Shown here in pieces: positions 8,865-17,458 of a DNA stretch of 64,000 nt (within the stretch, counting starts at the first letter, position 1; every line of letters starts with the position of its first letter). The stretch spans positions 868,001 to 932,000 of the forward strand of contig NZ_JAERRJ010000001.1 of NCBI RefSeq assembly GCF_016741815.1, given 5' to 3'. The position numbers were made by a program, and so were the translations under genes. Source of the DNA: Nocardia acididurans (GTDB taxonomy: Bacteria; Actinomycetota; Actinomycetes; Mycobacteriales; Mycobacteriaceae). The notes below the pieces were generated by a model. It did not search any database. It was not told the origin of the DNA and worked only from the letters and a program-made list of their open reading frames with translations.

Positions 8865-10325
8865 ATGACCAAGCCGACCACCACCAATACCGGCATTCCG
8901 GTCGTGAGTGATGACGAGTCGCTCACCGCGGGCACCCAGGGCCCGATCCTGCTGCACGACCACTACCTGATCGAGAAGCTCGCGCAGTTCAACCGGGAGC
9001 GCGTCCCGGAGCGCATCGTGCACGCCAAGGGCGCGGGCGCCTACGGTGAGCTGGTCGTCACCGGCGATGTCAGCCGCTACACCAAGGCCACGCTGTTCCA
9101 GCCGGGTAAGCGCACCGAATCGCTGGTCCGGTTCTCCACCGTCGCCGGTGAGCAGGGCAGCCCCGACACCTGGCGCGATCCGCGCGGTTTCGCGGTGAAG
9201 TTCTACACCGAGGACGGCAACTACGACATCGTCGGCAACAACACGCCGGTCTTCTTCATCAAGGATCCGATCAAGTTCCCGGATTTCATCCGCTCGCAGA
9301 AGCGCCTGCCGGGCAACGGACTTCGCGATCACAACATGCAGTGGGACTTCTGGACCCTGCGCCCGGAGACGGCGCACCAGGTCACCTGGCTGATGGGCGA
9401 CCGCGGCATCCCGAAGACCTACCGGCACATGAACGGCTACGGCTCGCACACCTACCAGTGGGTCAATGCCGCCGGTGAGCGCTTCTGGGTGAAGTACCAC
9501 TTCAAGACCGATCAGGGCGTGGAGAGCCTGACCCAGGCCGAGGCCGACAAACTGGCCGGCACCGACCCCGACTTCCACCGCCAGGATCTGTGGGAGGCCA
9601 TCGAGCGTGGCGAATTCCCTTCATGGACACTGCATGTGCAGGTGATGCCCGCCGCCGAGGCCGAGGGCTACCGCTTCAACCCGTTCGACCTGACCAAGGT
9701 GTGGTCGCATCAGGACTACCCGCTCATCGAGGTCGGCCGCTGGACGCTGAACCGCAACCCGGGCAACTACTTCGTCGATATCGAACAGGCCGCCTTCGAG
9801 CCGTCGAATCTCGTTCCGGGCATTTGCTTCTCGCCGGACAAGATGCTGCTGGGCCGTGTCTTCGCCTACGCCGACGCGCACCGGTACCGCATCGGCACCA
9901 ACTACGCGCAGCTGCCGCCGAACCGCGCCAAGGCCGCGGAGGTGAACTCCTACTCCAAGGAGGGCGCCATGCGGTTCGACTACAACGACGCGAATGTGCC
10001 CGTGTACGCGCCGAATTCGTTCGGCGGCCCGCACGCGGATCCGGAGCGTGCCGGTGACGAGGGCCTGTGGAACTTCGATCCGACCATGGCCCGCGCGGGC
10101 TACATCCAGCACGCCGAGGACGGCGACTTCACCCAGGCGGGCACCCTCGTCCGTGAGGTCTTCAGCGATGAGCAGCGAGATCGCCTGGTGGGCAACGTGG
10201 TCGGCCACGTGCTCGGCGGCGTGCGCGAGCCGGTGCTGAGCCGTGTGTTCGAATACTGGAAGAACGTGGACTCCGAGATCGGCAAGCGCATCGAGGAGGG
10301 CGTCCGCGCCGGCCTCAACGGCTGA
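8865..10325 (+). CDS. katA: Monofunctional haem catalase (small-subunit type)
   Basis: 486 aa, cytoplasmic; converts hydrogen peroxide to water and oxygen. Active-site histidine H53 in [10 protein letters not shown], catalytic asparagine in [11 protein letters not shown] (124-125), and proximal haem ligand Y335 in [14 protein letters not shown]. The length fits small-subunit catalases; there is no C-terminal flavodoxin-like domain. An excellent Shine-Dalgarno AAAGGAGG precedes ATG 8865. It follows furA directly, so peroxide-inducible expression is expected. Confidence 0.95.
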   Translation: MTKPTTTNTGIPVVSDDESLTAGTQGPILLHDHYLIEKLAQFNRERVPERIVHAKGAGAYGELVVTGDVSRYTKATLFQPGKRTESLVRFSTVAGEQGSPDTWRDPRGFAVKFYTEDGNYDIVGNNTPVFFIKDPIKFPDFIRSQKRLPGNGLRDHNMQWDFWTLRPETAHQVTWLMGDRGIPKTYRHMNGYGSHTYQWVNAAGERFWVKYHFKTDQGVESLTQAEADKLAGTDPDFHRQDLWEAIERGEFPSWTLHVQVMPAAEAEGYRFNPFDLTKVWSHQDYPLIEVGRWTLNRNPGNYFVDIEQAAFEPSNLVPGICFSPDKMLLGRVFAYADAHRYRIGTNYAQLPPNRAKAAEVNSYSKEGAMRFDYNDANVPVYAPNSFGGPHADPERAGDEGLWNFDPTMARAGYIQHAEDGDFTQAGTLVREVFSDEQRDRLVGNVVGHVLGGVREPVLSRVFEYWKNVDSEIGKRIEEGVRAGLNG

Positions 10326-10340
10326 TATTTCGAAAAGGCA

Positions 10341-10371
10341 GTGCCCGCACCATGATTCATGGTGCGGGCAC
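10341..10371. terminator. Bidirectional hairpin after catalase
   Basis: Perfect inverted repeat, 10341-10355 against 10357-10371 (arm GTGCCCGCACCATGA), 15 bases after the catalase stop and 8 bases before the end of the convergent TetR gene. No T tract. Confidence 0.7.
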
Positions 10372-10379
10372 GCTGCTGT

Positions 10380-11111
10380 CTAGAGGTTCTGGCGGCGCAG
10401 TTCCAGCCCGTCCAGGATCACGTCGAGTTCCTGCGCGAAGGCGTCGACTCGCCCGCTCGACGAATCTATATTGCGTTGTGCCAGATACCTTTTGTGTATG
10501 TGCGGGAATGGGCGTGCGAGTTCTTCCGAGGTGACCATGAGCCGCTCGAACCATTCCTGTTCGGGCATTCCGCTGCGTGCGATAGTGGTCAGCATCGCCG
10601 CCTCACCGGTGGCGGAGCCGAGGACATAGGAGAACAGGGCGTTGACGGCGCGGTCGCCAGGCTCATCGGGAAAACCCGCGACCTCCACGATGGTGAGCAT
10701 GGCTTCGGACATGCGCATGCTGTTGGGGCCGAGGTAGATCAGCCCGGCTGAGCTCAGCACGACGGTCATCCACGGGTGGGCCAGCAGGGTTTCGCGCAGA
10801 CTGCGAGCGACATCCGTCAGGTCGCGCCGCCAGTTCGCGGCTTCGATCCGCTCGGGTATGCGTACCTCTCCGAAGATCTGATCGACCACCAACTCGAGGA
10901 TCTGTTCCTTGTTCGCGACGTGCGTGTACAGCGAGGTGGCGCCGGCGTTCAGCCGGGTGCCCAGCCGTCGCATGCTCAGGTTGTCCAGCCCTTCACTGTC
11001 GAGTAGCGCGATGGCCTCGTCGACGATCTGTTCCTGACTCAGCGCGGGAGTTTCGCGACGCTGCCGCTGGGGGCGGGTCCATGCGGACTCGAGCTGCGAC
11101 TTGGCTGTCAT
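10380..11111 (-). CDS. TetR-family regulator of the divergent DHA2 efflux pump
   Basis: 243 aa. The helix-turn-helix is at about residues 26-70 (ALSQEQIVDEAIALLDSEG; LSMRRLGTRLNAGATSLYTH), followed by a TetR_C-type ligand-binding domain. It is divergent from a 14-TM MFS drug exporter, and the 155-base shared promoter region holds five evenly spaced copies of one palindrome. It is therefore predicted to repress the pump and itself and to be released by a pump substrate. The ligand is unknown. Confidence 0.88.
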   Translation of the reverse strand: MTAKSQLESAWTRPQRQRRETPALSQEQIVDEAIALLDSEGLDNLSMRRLGTRLNAGATSLYTHVANKEQILELVVDQIFGEVRIPERIEAANWRRDLTDVARSLRETLLAHPWMTVVLSSAGLIYLGPNSMRMSEAMLTIVEVAGFPDEPGDRAVNALFSYVLGSATGEAAMLTTIARSGMPEQEWFERLMVTSEELARPFPHIHKRYLAQRNIDSSSGRVDAFAQELDVILDGLELRRQNL

Positions 11112-11151
11112 AGCCGTCTCCTTCTTTGTCTGCGGTCAGCATAACCGCTGC

Positions 11152-11242
11152 TAGAACACCGTTCGTACGCAGGTACAGCGTTCGGTATTGCGAACAGTGT
11201 ACGGAGACCGTACAGTGTTCGACAACGCCGCACAGTGTGCGG
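11152..11242. promoter_or_regulatory. Array of five phased operator palindromes
   Basis: A 15-bp element close to CCGNACAGTGTNCGG occurs with centres at 11159, 11178, 11197, 11215 and 11235 (spacing 19, 19, 18 and 20 bp). The last copy (11228-11242) is perfectly symmetric around its central base. Copies 3 and 4 together form a larger near-perfect palindrome, 11191-11221. It fills the promoter region between the TetR gene and the exporter. Confidence 0.75.
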
Positions 11243-11266
11243 AAAGCTTCCGAAGGGGACTTGGAA

Positions 11267-12817
11267 ATGAGTAAGACCGAAACCGCCGCGGCGCTGGATT
11301 CAGCTGCCGTGGAACGTAATCCGAAACGCTGGCTGATCCTGGTCGTGCTCTGCCTGAGCTCGCTGGTGCTGGTGATCGACAACATGGTCCTGAACGTGGC
11401 CATCCCGCCGATCTCCGCCGAACTGGGCGCGACCTCGCAGGACATCCAGTGGATCATCGACTCCTACATCCTGGTGTTCGCCGGCCTGCTGCTCACCACG
11501 GGCAGCTTGTCCGACCGCTTCGGCCGCAGGCTGGTGATGGTGATCGGCCTGGTGCTCTTCGGCGCGGCCTCCCTGCTGGCGGCCTACGCCACCACCCCGG
11601 AAATGCTGATCGCGGGCCGCGTGGTCATGGGTATCGGCGGCGCGCTCATCATGCCGAGCACGCTGTCCATCCTGATCGTGGTGTTCGACGAGCAGGAGCG
11701 TCCGAAGGCGATCGCGGCCTGGACCTCGGTGGCCATGATCGGTATGGTCGGCGGCCCGGTCGTCGGCGGTCTGATGCTGAACCACTTCTGGTGGGGTTCG
11801 GTCTTCCTGATGAACGTCCCGATCGCCATCGTCGCGATCATCGCCGCCATGACGCTGATGCCGGAGTCCAAGGGCCCGTGGGCCAAGACCGATCTGCCGG
11901 GCATGGTGCTGTCGATCATCGGCACCGTCGCGCTGGTGTGGAGCATCATCGAATTCCCGACCAAGGGCCTCGAGGGCACCTGGGTGTCGCTCATCATCGC
12001 GGCCGTCGGTCTGATCGCCTTCGGTATTCGTGAGGTCAGGACCGAACACCCGATGGTTCCGCTGCAGCTGTTCAAGAACCGCATCTTCACCGGTTCGAGC
12101 TTCTCGCTGGTGCTGGTCACCTTCGCCAACGGCGGTCTGATGCTGGTGCTGACCCAGTACATGCAGTTCGTGCTCGACTACTCGCCGGTCCGCACCGCGC
12201 TCGCCTTCACCCCGTTCGCCTTCGCCGCCTTGATCTTCCAGGGCGCCGGTGCGGGTCTGGTGTCCAAGCTGGGTGTCCGCCCGCTGATGCTGACCGGCAT
12301 GCTGATCCTGGCCGCGGGCTTCGGCATCCTGGCCACCCTGACCACGGAATCCGGTTTCTGGTTCCCTGCCCTGGCGATGGCCCTGGTCGGCGCGGGCGCC
12401 GGTCTGGCCATGCCCGCCGCCATCGGCGCGCTGATGGGAGCCATCCCGCCGGAGCAGGCCGGCGTCGGTTCCGCCCTGAACGACACCATCCAGCAGACCG
12501 GTGGCGCGCTGGGCGTGGCGGTGCTGGGTGCGGTGCTGGCCGGCACCTACCGCGACAACGTGCCCGTCGACGCTCCGGAGGCGGCCCGCGAGAGCATCGC
12601 CCCCGCCCTGGCCAGCGGCAGCGAAGCACTGGTGACCGCGGCCAAGGAAGCGTTCACCACCGCCATGTCGGCCACCTTCACCCTGGGCGCGATCAGCGTC
12701 CTGGCGGCCACGGTCATCGCCTTCTTCCTCATGAAGGGCGCGCAGGCGGCGGACGGGCACGGCGTTCCGGCCGAGGAGGCAGCGGAAGCCGAAACCGAAC
12801 TGGCCGAGACCCGGTAG
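11267..12817 (+). CDS. MFS multidrug exporter, DHA2 (EmrB/QacA) family
   Basis: 516 aa with 14 predicted transmembrane helices. Motif A is LTTGSLSDRFGRRLVMVIG; VLNVAIPPISAELGATSQDI is the usual first-helix region; GGALIMPSTLSIL is typical of motif C in drug/H+ antiporters. ATG 11267 follows GAAGGGG at 11252-11258; an upstream open frame to 11126 runs through the operator array and was rejected. It is controlled by the divergent TetR gene in all likelihood. Substrates are unknown. Confidence 0.9.
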   Translation: MSKTETAAALDSAAVERNPKRWLILVVLCLSSLVLVIDNMVLNVAIPPISAELGATSQDIQWIIDSYILVFAGLLLTTGSLSDRFGRRLVMVIGLVLFGAASLLAAYATTPEMLIAGRVVMGIGGALIMPSTLSILIVVFDEQERPKAIAAWTSVAMIGMVGGPVVGGLMLNHFWWGSVFLMNVPIAIVAIIAAMTLMPESKGPWAKTDLPGMVLSIIGTVALVWSIIEFPTKGLEGTWVSLIIAAVGLIAFGIREVRTEHPMVPLQLFKNRIFTGSSFSLVLVTFANGGLMLVLTQYMQFVLDYSPVRTALAFTPFAFAALIFQGAGAGLVSKLGVRPLMLTGMLILAAGFGILATLTTESGFWFPALAMALVGAGAGLAMPAAIGALMGAIPPEQAGVGSALNDTIQQTGGALGVAVLGAVLAGTYRDNVPVDAPEAARESIAPALASGSEALVTAAKEAFTTAMSATFTLGAISVLAATVIAFFLMKGAQAADGHGVPAEEAAEAETELAETR

Positions 12818-12833
12818 CTCGACAGCACACATC

Positions 12834-12866
12834 GCGCCCCCTGGCATCCGAGATGCCAGGGGGCGC
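12834..12866. terminator. Bidirectional hairpin between exporter and amine oxidase
   Basis: Perfect 14-bp stem 12834-12847 / 12853-12866 with a 5-base loop, between convergent genes. No T run on either strand. Confidence 0.75.
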
Positions 12867-12870
12867 AGTG

Positions 12871-14229
12871 CTATTCGGCTCGGGCGGGAGTCGCGCGCAG
12901 TGCGGCGACCACTTCCTGAGCGGCGCGCTCCCCGGATGCCACAGCACCTTCCAGATATCCGGTCCAGCGCGGCGCGGTCTCGGTGCCCGCCCAGTGCACC
13001 GGCCCGATGGGCTCGGCCGCCGTGGCGAGGATGCCGACATGGCCGGGCCGGGGCAGTGCGGCGTATCCGCCGCCCACGTAATCATCCAGATGCCAGGCTT
13101 TTTCGTGCCAGTCGACAGGATGCCGGGTGCGCTCACCGAAATGCTGTGCCAGCGCGCGCAGTATCGTGTCGCGCCGCTCGGCGGGGGCGAGCCGATCCAG
13201 TGCGCGAGCCCGCTGTCCCGGTACGAGCACGCAGAGGTGTCCGGGACCGCCCGGCGGTGAACTGTCGAAGGCGGCGGGTGCGGGGCCGCTGAGATCCACG
13301 AGTTCCCCGCTGAGCCCGTCATCGCGCCAGAACGGCCGGTCGTACACGGCCACAGCCTTGTAGATCGTTCCCATGAAAGTATTGCGCTGCAGTCGATTCC
13401 GGTACTCCGGCAACGGCGGTTCGTGCTGAATGGCGGCAGCGACCGGTGGCGGCACGGTGACGACAACCCGATCCGCGCGCACGATTCCAGCGGGAGACTC
13501 GATCGTCACCCCCGCATCGGAGCGGCTGATCGCGGTGACCGGATGCCCGAGCCGCAGCATCGTCCCCAACTCGGCGGCGAGCCGTTCCGCGAGTCCACCG
13601 ACTCCGCCGGTGACCAGGGATTCCTGTGCACCCCCGGCTGTTCCGAGCAGCACCCGTAACCCGCCCGCCGAGCGGACTCCGGCGATCAAGGCCGCCACGG
13701 AGACATCGCCGAGGTCCGCCGCCAGCGCCTCGCCCAGTACGACACCGGCAAGCTCCGGCCCCCGCCGACCAGGCATGCGAGCCAGCCACTGCGCCACCGT
13801 GATTCGATCCAACGCCCGATCGATCCGCCCTTCGGTATCAGATCTCAGCTGCCGCAGGGCGGGAAACCTGGGGTGGGTGAGCAGTGCCAGCTGGGTGAAA
13901 GTCAGGGCTGCGGCCGCGGTGGTGAGTGAGAGCGGGCGAACCTGGTCCGCGCCGTCCACGAGCGGTGTTCGCCCCGCGGTATGGGTGGGGAAGAGGGCGC
14001 TACCGAATTCTTTTGCGAGGGCGATCATTCGCGTGTGGTCGTGGCCGATCCACTGGCCGCCCAGGTCGATCGCGCTGCCGACCGTGGAGTGCACGGTGTG
14101 CGCTCGCCCGCCGACCCGGTCGGCCGCTTCGAGTACGAGCACGTCGACGCCATGTGCTCGGAGAGTTCGTGCTGTGGTCAGCCCGGCGAATCCCGCGCCG
14201 ATCACCGCTACGGTCGTGGTTTCCGCCAT
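12871..14229 (-). CDS. Flavin-dependent amine oxidase (monoamine-oxidase type)
   Basis: 452 aa. N-terminal FAD-binding Rossmann motif VIGAGFAGLTTARTLRAHG with the acidic VLEAADRVGGRAH segment, and a C-terminal FAD-contact region HWAGTETAPRWTGYLEGAV typical of flavin monoamine oxidases. It oxidatively deaminates an amine using oxygen; the substrate is unknown. ATG 14229 has AAGGGG upstream; the longer open frame to 14610 is Arg/Pro-rich noise overlapping the divergent TetR gene. It is likely repressed by that TetR protein. Confidence 0.85.
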   Translation of the reverse strand: MAETTTVAVIGAGFAGLTTARTLRAHGVDVLVLEAADRVGGRAHTVHSTVGSAIDLGGQWIGHDHTRMIALAKEFGSALFPTHTAGRTPLVDGADQVRPLSLTTAAAALTFTQLALLTHPRFPALRQLRSDTEGRIDRALDRITVAQWLARMPGRRGPELAGVVLGEALAADLGDVSVAALIAGVRSAGGLRVLLGTAGGAQESLVTGGVGGLAERLAAELGTMLRLGHPVTAISRSDAGVTIESPAGIVRADRVVVTVPPPVAAAIQHEPPLPEYRNRLQRNTFMGTIYKAVAVYDRPFWRDDGLSGELVDLSGPAPAAFDSSPPGGPGHLCVLVPGQRARALDRLAPAERRDTILRALAQHFGERTRHPVDWHEKAWHLDDYVGGGYAALPRPGHVGILATAAEPIGPVHWAGTETAPRWTGYLEGAVASGERAAQEVVAALRATPARAE

Positions 14230-14244
14230 GGCAGCCCCTTTGTG

Positions 14245-14270
14245 CAACAGATGTTGTAAAACAAGTGTTA
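14245..14270. promoter_or_regulatory. Twin TetR operator, amine oxidase/TetR promoter
   Basis: CAACA-GA-TGTTG (14245-14256) and AAACA-AG-TGTTA (14259-14270) are two copies of one palindromic pattern 14 bp apart, within the 62 bases between divergent genes. It is AT-rich against the surrounding GC-rich DNA. Confidence 0.6.
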
Positions 14271-14291
14271 CACAAACGGTAGGCTGCTGCC

Positions 14292-14879
14292 ATGCCCCGT
14301 CAGGTCGATACCGCCGCCCGGCTCGCCGAAATTTCCGATGCCGTCGTCTCACTCGCCGTAGACGAGGGGTTTCGGGCGGTGACCATCCGCGCGGTGGCCG
14401 CTCGGATCGGCGCGTCCACCTCGGCGGTGACGCACTATGTGGGCAGTCGGGAGGAGCTGATTCGCGGTGTGGTGCGTCGCGAAACCGAGGCGCGGCGCGC
14501 CGACGCCGAGGCCGCGGTGGCGCGGGCGGGCGGGGACGCGGGGCTGCGTGCGCTGATCGAATGGGCGGTGCTGGCCCCCGACGAGCGAGCGCACCGCTTC
14601 TGGCTGGCACTGGTCCTGGGTGCGCGGACCGAGCCGGAGGTGCGCGCCGAACTCGACGCGTTCAACGACTGGTGGGATACCCGGGTGCGGAAACTGGTGC
14701 GGCGGGCGGGAATTCCCGACGTGCAGGCCGCTGTGGACCTGCTCGACGTGGTGGTCGACGGTCTGGTGCTGACCGGATTCGACGAGGGTGAACCGTGGTC
14801 GCCCGGCCGCCGCCGGCGGGTGCTGGAGAGCGTATGGCGCACTCTGGGATTCATCGACGGCGAACCGATGGGTGGCTGA
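14292..14879 (+). CDS. TetR-family regulator, divergent from amine oxidase
   Basis: 195 aa. The helix-turn-helix comprises AVTIRAVAARIGASTSAVTH; the rest is a helical ligand-binding domain of the BetI-like type (TetR_C_6-like by appearance). The divergent layout with a short shared operator region suggests autoregulation and control of the amine oxidase. The inducer is probably the oxidase's amine substrate (inference). Confidence 0.85.
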   Translation: MPRQVDTAARLAEISDAVVSLAVDEGFRAVTIRAVAARIGASTSAVTHYVGSREELIRGVVRRETEARRADAEAAVARAGGDAGLRALIEWAVLAPDERAHRFWLALVLGARTEPEVRAELDAFNDWWDTRVRKLVRRAGIPDVQAAVDLLDVVVDGLVLTGFDEGEPWSPGRRRRVLESVWRTLGFIDGEPMGG

Positions 14880-14923
14880 CGCGCTGGGCGTATCCGGGCG
14901 GACCGGCGGGGGCGCAACGAATT

Positions 14924-15496
14924 TCAGGCGACGCCGAAGATCCGCAGGGCGGTGTCGCGCAGGGCCTGTTCGGCTTTCGGCTGTGTCATCCGGCCCGCGG
15001 TCACTTCCTCGCCTGCCGCGTGGCTGACGGCGATCAAAGCGGTGGCGAGCCACTGTGGTGTTGCGGCGCTGGTGAATTCGCCGCTGCGCTGGCCCCGGCG
15101 GATGAGCCGCAGGAGGTGGTCGGTGACGGGGTTGTGGAGTTCGCGGCTCGCGTCGGTTTCGGTGGGGGCGATGCGCTGGATGAACGGGTGGGCTTCGAAG
15201 GCGCGCCAGCCGATGTCGAGGATGCGCAGCAGGGCCTCGGTGGCGGTGCCCTCGTCGGGGTCGGCGGCGTGCATGGCGGTCACGGTCTGGGCGGTGATGT
15301 CTTCGACCACCGCCACGAGGAGTTCGTCGCGGGAGGTGAAGTGCGCGTAGATGGTTTGGCGGGTCACCCCGGCCGCGGCGGCGATGGCGGCGAGCCCGGC
15401 GGCGGGTTGTTCGGCGAGCAGCCGGGTGGCGGCATCGAGGATGGCGGCGCGGCTGCGTTCGGCGTCGGCGCGGCGTCGTGGTTCCGATGCGGTCAT
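14924..15496 (-). CDS. TetR-family regulator
   Basis: 190 aa. Helix-turn-helix at about residues 14-58 (SRAAILDAATRLLAEQP; IAAAAGVTRQTIYAHF) and a helical C-terminal domain. It is divergent from a SnoaL-like gene and a DUF1772 membrane gene; a large imperfect palindrome spans their shared promoter (15501-15564). The predicted role is repression of that two-gene operon. Confidence 0.85.
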   Translation of the reverse strand: MTASEPRRRADAERSRAAILDAATRLLAEQPAAGLAAIAAAAGVTRQTIYAHFTSRDELLVAVVEDITAQTVTAMHAADPDEGTATEALLRILDIGWRAFEAHPFIQRIAPTETDASRELHNPVTDHLLRLIRRGQRSGEFTSAATPQWLATALIAVSHAAGEEVTAGRMTQPKAEQALRDTALRIFGVA

Positions 15497-15500
15497 GGAC

Positions 15501-15564
15501 TAATTCTTACACCCTTGTCAAAGTTGAGCGCACCTGCTTAACCTTGACAGCGTTGTAAGAATTA
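15501..15564. promoter_or_regulatory. Long palindromic operator between TetR and SnoaL genes
   Basis: Outer arms are perfect over 10 bp (TAATTCTTAC at 15501-15510, GTAAGAATTA at 15555-15564). The next 15 bp on each side match at 11 positions and contain oppositely oriented TTGACA hexamers (15544-15549 on plus; 15516-15521 on minus). The whole block is 64 bp of dyad symmetry. Confidence 0.65.
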
Positions 15565-15579
15565 TCTGGCAGGAGAGCC

Positions 15580-15975
15580 ATGACCTCGATCTCGCAACGC
15601 ACCCCGGAGCGCATCGTCTCCGACTACTACACCGAGTTCACGGCGGCCGCCCTCGCCGAGCACGACAATCCGGAGGCGATGTTCGACCGCTTCCACGCTC
15701 CCGACGTCTACCAGGTCAGCGACGGAATCCGGCTCGAGCGCGACCGCCTGATCGCACACCTGAAGTCGGTGCGGAAGAACCTGGTGGACTACCGATTCGA
15801 CGTGCACGAGGCGATGGCGGACGGTGACCGCATCGCCGCCCGCCTCACCATCCACGCCGGCATGCGCACGGGCGACACCGTCGTCACCGAGGTGCACCTG
15901 TTCGCCGAGTTCACCCCCGACGGCCGCCTGCGCCGCTCGCACGGCCTGACCCGCACCGTCACCGCACGCGACTAG
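15580..15975 (+). CDS. SnoaL/NTF2-like protein
   Basis: 131 aa, a typical length for the cone-shaped NTF2-like fold (RIVSDYYTEFTAAALAEHDN at the N terminus; YRFDVHEAMADGDRIAARLT on the sheet). Such proteins act as small isomerases, cyclases or binding proteins; no catalytic assignment is possible here. It is 8 bases upstream of a DUF1772 gene, with TetR control likely. Confidence 0.75.
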   Translation: MTSISQRTPERIVSDYYTEFTAAALAEHDNPEAMFDRFHAPDVYQVSDGIRLERDRLIAHLKSVRKNLVDYRFDVHEAMADGDRIAARLTIHAGMRTGDTVVTEVHLFAEFTPDGRLRRSHGLTRTVTARD

Positions 15976-15983
15976 GAGTTCCC

Positions 15984-16493
15984 ATGCTCGTTCGACTGGT
16001 GCGGTCCGCCGCACTCCTCACCACCGGCCTGCTGGCGGGCGCATTCGGTTACGGCGCAGCCAATCTCATCCCGACCTTCCACCGGGTGCCGTTGCAGATG
16101 CGGTTGGACTTCCATTCCGACCTCATGAAGTCCAACAGCATCAGCATGCAGCTCACCATGGCGGCGGCGGCCGTCGCCGGTCTGGCGCTGGCCGTCCTGA
16201 GCACCGGCCGTGCTCGCGGGATGGCCGCGGCGGCAACCGGATTGGTCGTGGCGACTTTCGCGATCACCAGGCTCGGCAATGTGCCCATCAATCACCGGAT
16301 CAATGACTGGGCGGTGTCCGGTGCGCCGGCCGACTACGCCGAGATCCTCACGCGCTGGGATATGTTCCACTACCTGCGCACCGGTACCGCGCTGGCCGCC
16401 TTCGCGATCATGATCGCGCTGGCGGTGTTCTCACGCGAGCAGCTGTTCGAGCCGCGCCCGGCAGAACGCCGTGATGTCCATGTCCGGGGGTAG
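15984..16493 (+). CDS. DUF1772 (anthrone-oxygenase-like) membrane protein
   Basis: 169 aa with four predicted helices (residues about 8-30, 55-75, 80-100, 135-155). The segment LGNVPINHRINDWAVSG is characteristic of the DUF1772/anthrone oxygenase-like family. ATG 15984 follows AGGAG. Its last 63 bases overlap the convergent phosphotransferase gene on the other strand. The role is unknown; pairing with a SnoaL-like protein hints at polyketide-like or aromatic substrates (inference). Confidence 0.75.
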   Translation: MLVRLVRSAALLTTGLLAGAFGYGAANLIPTFHRVPLQMRLDFHSDLMKSNSISMQLTMAAAAVAGLALAVLSTGRARGMAAAATGLVVATFAITRLGNVPINHRINDWAVSGAPADYAEILTRWDMFHYLRTGTALAAFAIMIALAVFSREQLFEPRPAERRDVHVRG

Positions 16494-17456
16494 CTGGATC
16501 CGATTCGTCATGCGCAGCAGGGGAACCGAGAGCAGCACCACCGCGAGGATCTCGTTGTAGCGCAGGTTGCGGACCGGCGTTCCGGTGCGTAGCTCGTAGT
16601 AGTGGATGGTTTCCTCGCGGGTGGGCGTGCCCGGCAGCCGGGGGTTGCCCTGGAAATCGCTGCACGCCCAGTCCAGGAACAGCATCCAGGCCAGGTCGGC
16701 TTCGTGGTCGCCGAGATAGGCCATCTCCCAGTCGAGTACGCCGGTGACCCGGAGTCGCTCGTCGTAGAGGATGTTCGACATGCGCGCGTCGCCCCAGCAG
16801 AGCCGGACCCGGTCGGGCTCGTACAGATTCTCGCGCAGGTGGGTGACGGCCCGGCGGTAGATGTCCGGCGGAGCGTCTGCGCAGGCCCAGTTCAGGGCCG
16901 AGCCCAGATAGTTGACCACCTGCTCGACCGCGCCGGAGCCGTAGCGGGGCAGCGCCAGGAAGTCCAGTCTCAGTGATCGCCAATCGAGTTCGTGGATCTC
17001 GGCCATGGTGTCCACGCACGCCCACCACATGCGTGCCCGCTGTTCCGGCGACGCTTCGAAGTAGTTGCCCGCGACGTGATAGGACGGCATATCGCTGGGC
17101 GCGTCCCCGGGCAGCCGGTCCATCACGAAATACGGGCTGCCGAGCGCGGATTCGCTGCGATCGAGCCACAGCACGGTGGGTACCGGGATGCCGGTCCGCG
17201 CCAGGCGCTGCATGACCAGTACCTGGCGCAGCAGGTCGTAGTCGGGGAACAGGGCGGTTTCGGGTGGCCGCCGCAGCACCAGCGGCAGCACCCCGCTCTC
17301 GTCCGAGACGTCGAAAAGGTAGGTCTCGGTGGAGAATCCGCGCGCGGTGCGGGTGAAGCCGTCGATCCGAGCCGCGGGTGAGACCGGAAAGTGCCGCAGC
17401 AGTGCGGGTTTGATCCCGTCGGCCAGGCGCTCGGCGGGAAGCCGGGTGCTGCTCAT
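16431..17456 (-). CDS. Phosphotransferase family protein (APH/ACAD11-kinase-like), copy A
   Basis: 341 aa, protein-kinase-like fold of the aminoglycoside phosphotransferase superfamily. Visible: the nucleotide-binding lobe (GFSTETYLFDV, LVLRRPP), hinge YFVMDRLPGDAPSD, catalytic region LCWGDARMSNILYDE (in place of HGDxxxxN) and the metal-binding DWEMAYLGDHEADLAW. Relatives phosphorylate hydroxyacyl-CoAs (ACAD11, LvaA), so a hydroxylated acid or CoA ester is a plausible substrate, not a drug. It starts 2 bases after the upstream gene's stop. It is a near twin, of identical length, of the gene at 18690. Confidence 0.82.
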   Translation of the reverse strand: MSSTRLPAERLADGIKPALLRHFPVSPAARIDGFTRTARGFSTETYLFDVSDESGVLPLVLRRPPETALFPDYDLLRQVLVMQRLARTGIPVPTVLWLDRSESALGSPYFVMDRLPGDAPSDMPSYHVAGNYFEASPEQRARMWWACVDTMAEIHELDWRSLRLDFLALPRYGSGAVEQVVNYLGSALNWACADAPPDIYRRAVTHLRENLYEPDRVRLCWGDARMSNILYDERLRVTGVLDWEMAYLGDHEADLAWMLFLDWACSDFQGNPRLPGTPTREETIHYYELRTGTPVRNLRYNEILAVVLLSVPLLRMTNRIQLPPDMDITAFCRARLEQLLA

Positions 17457-17458
17457 GT

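Noticed and set aside
11126..11266. N-terminal extension of the MFS exporter to 11126
   Set aside because: It runs through the operator array, is unlike MFS N termini, and a good ribosome-binding site lies before ATG 11267.
14230..14610. Amine oxidase open frame extended upstream to 14610
   Set aside because: The extension is Arg/Pro-rich and covers the divergent TetR gene; the family's FAD motif starts right after ATG 14229.
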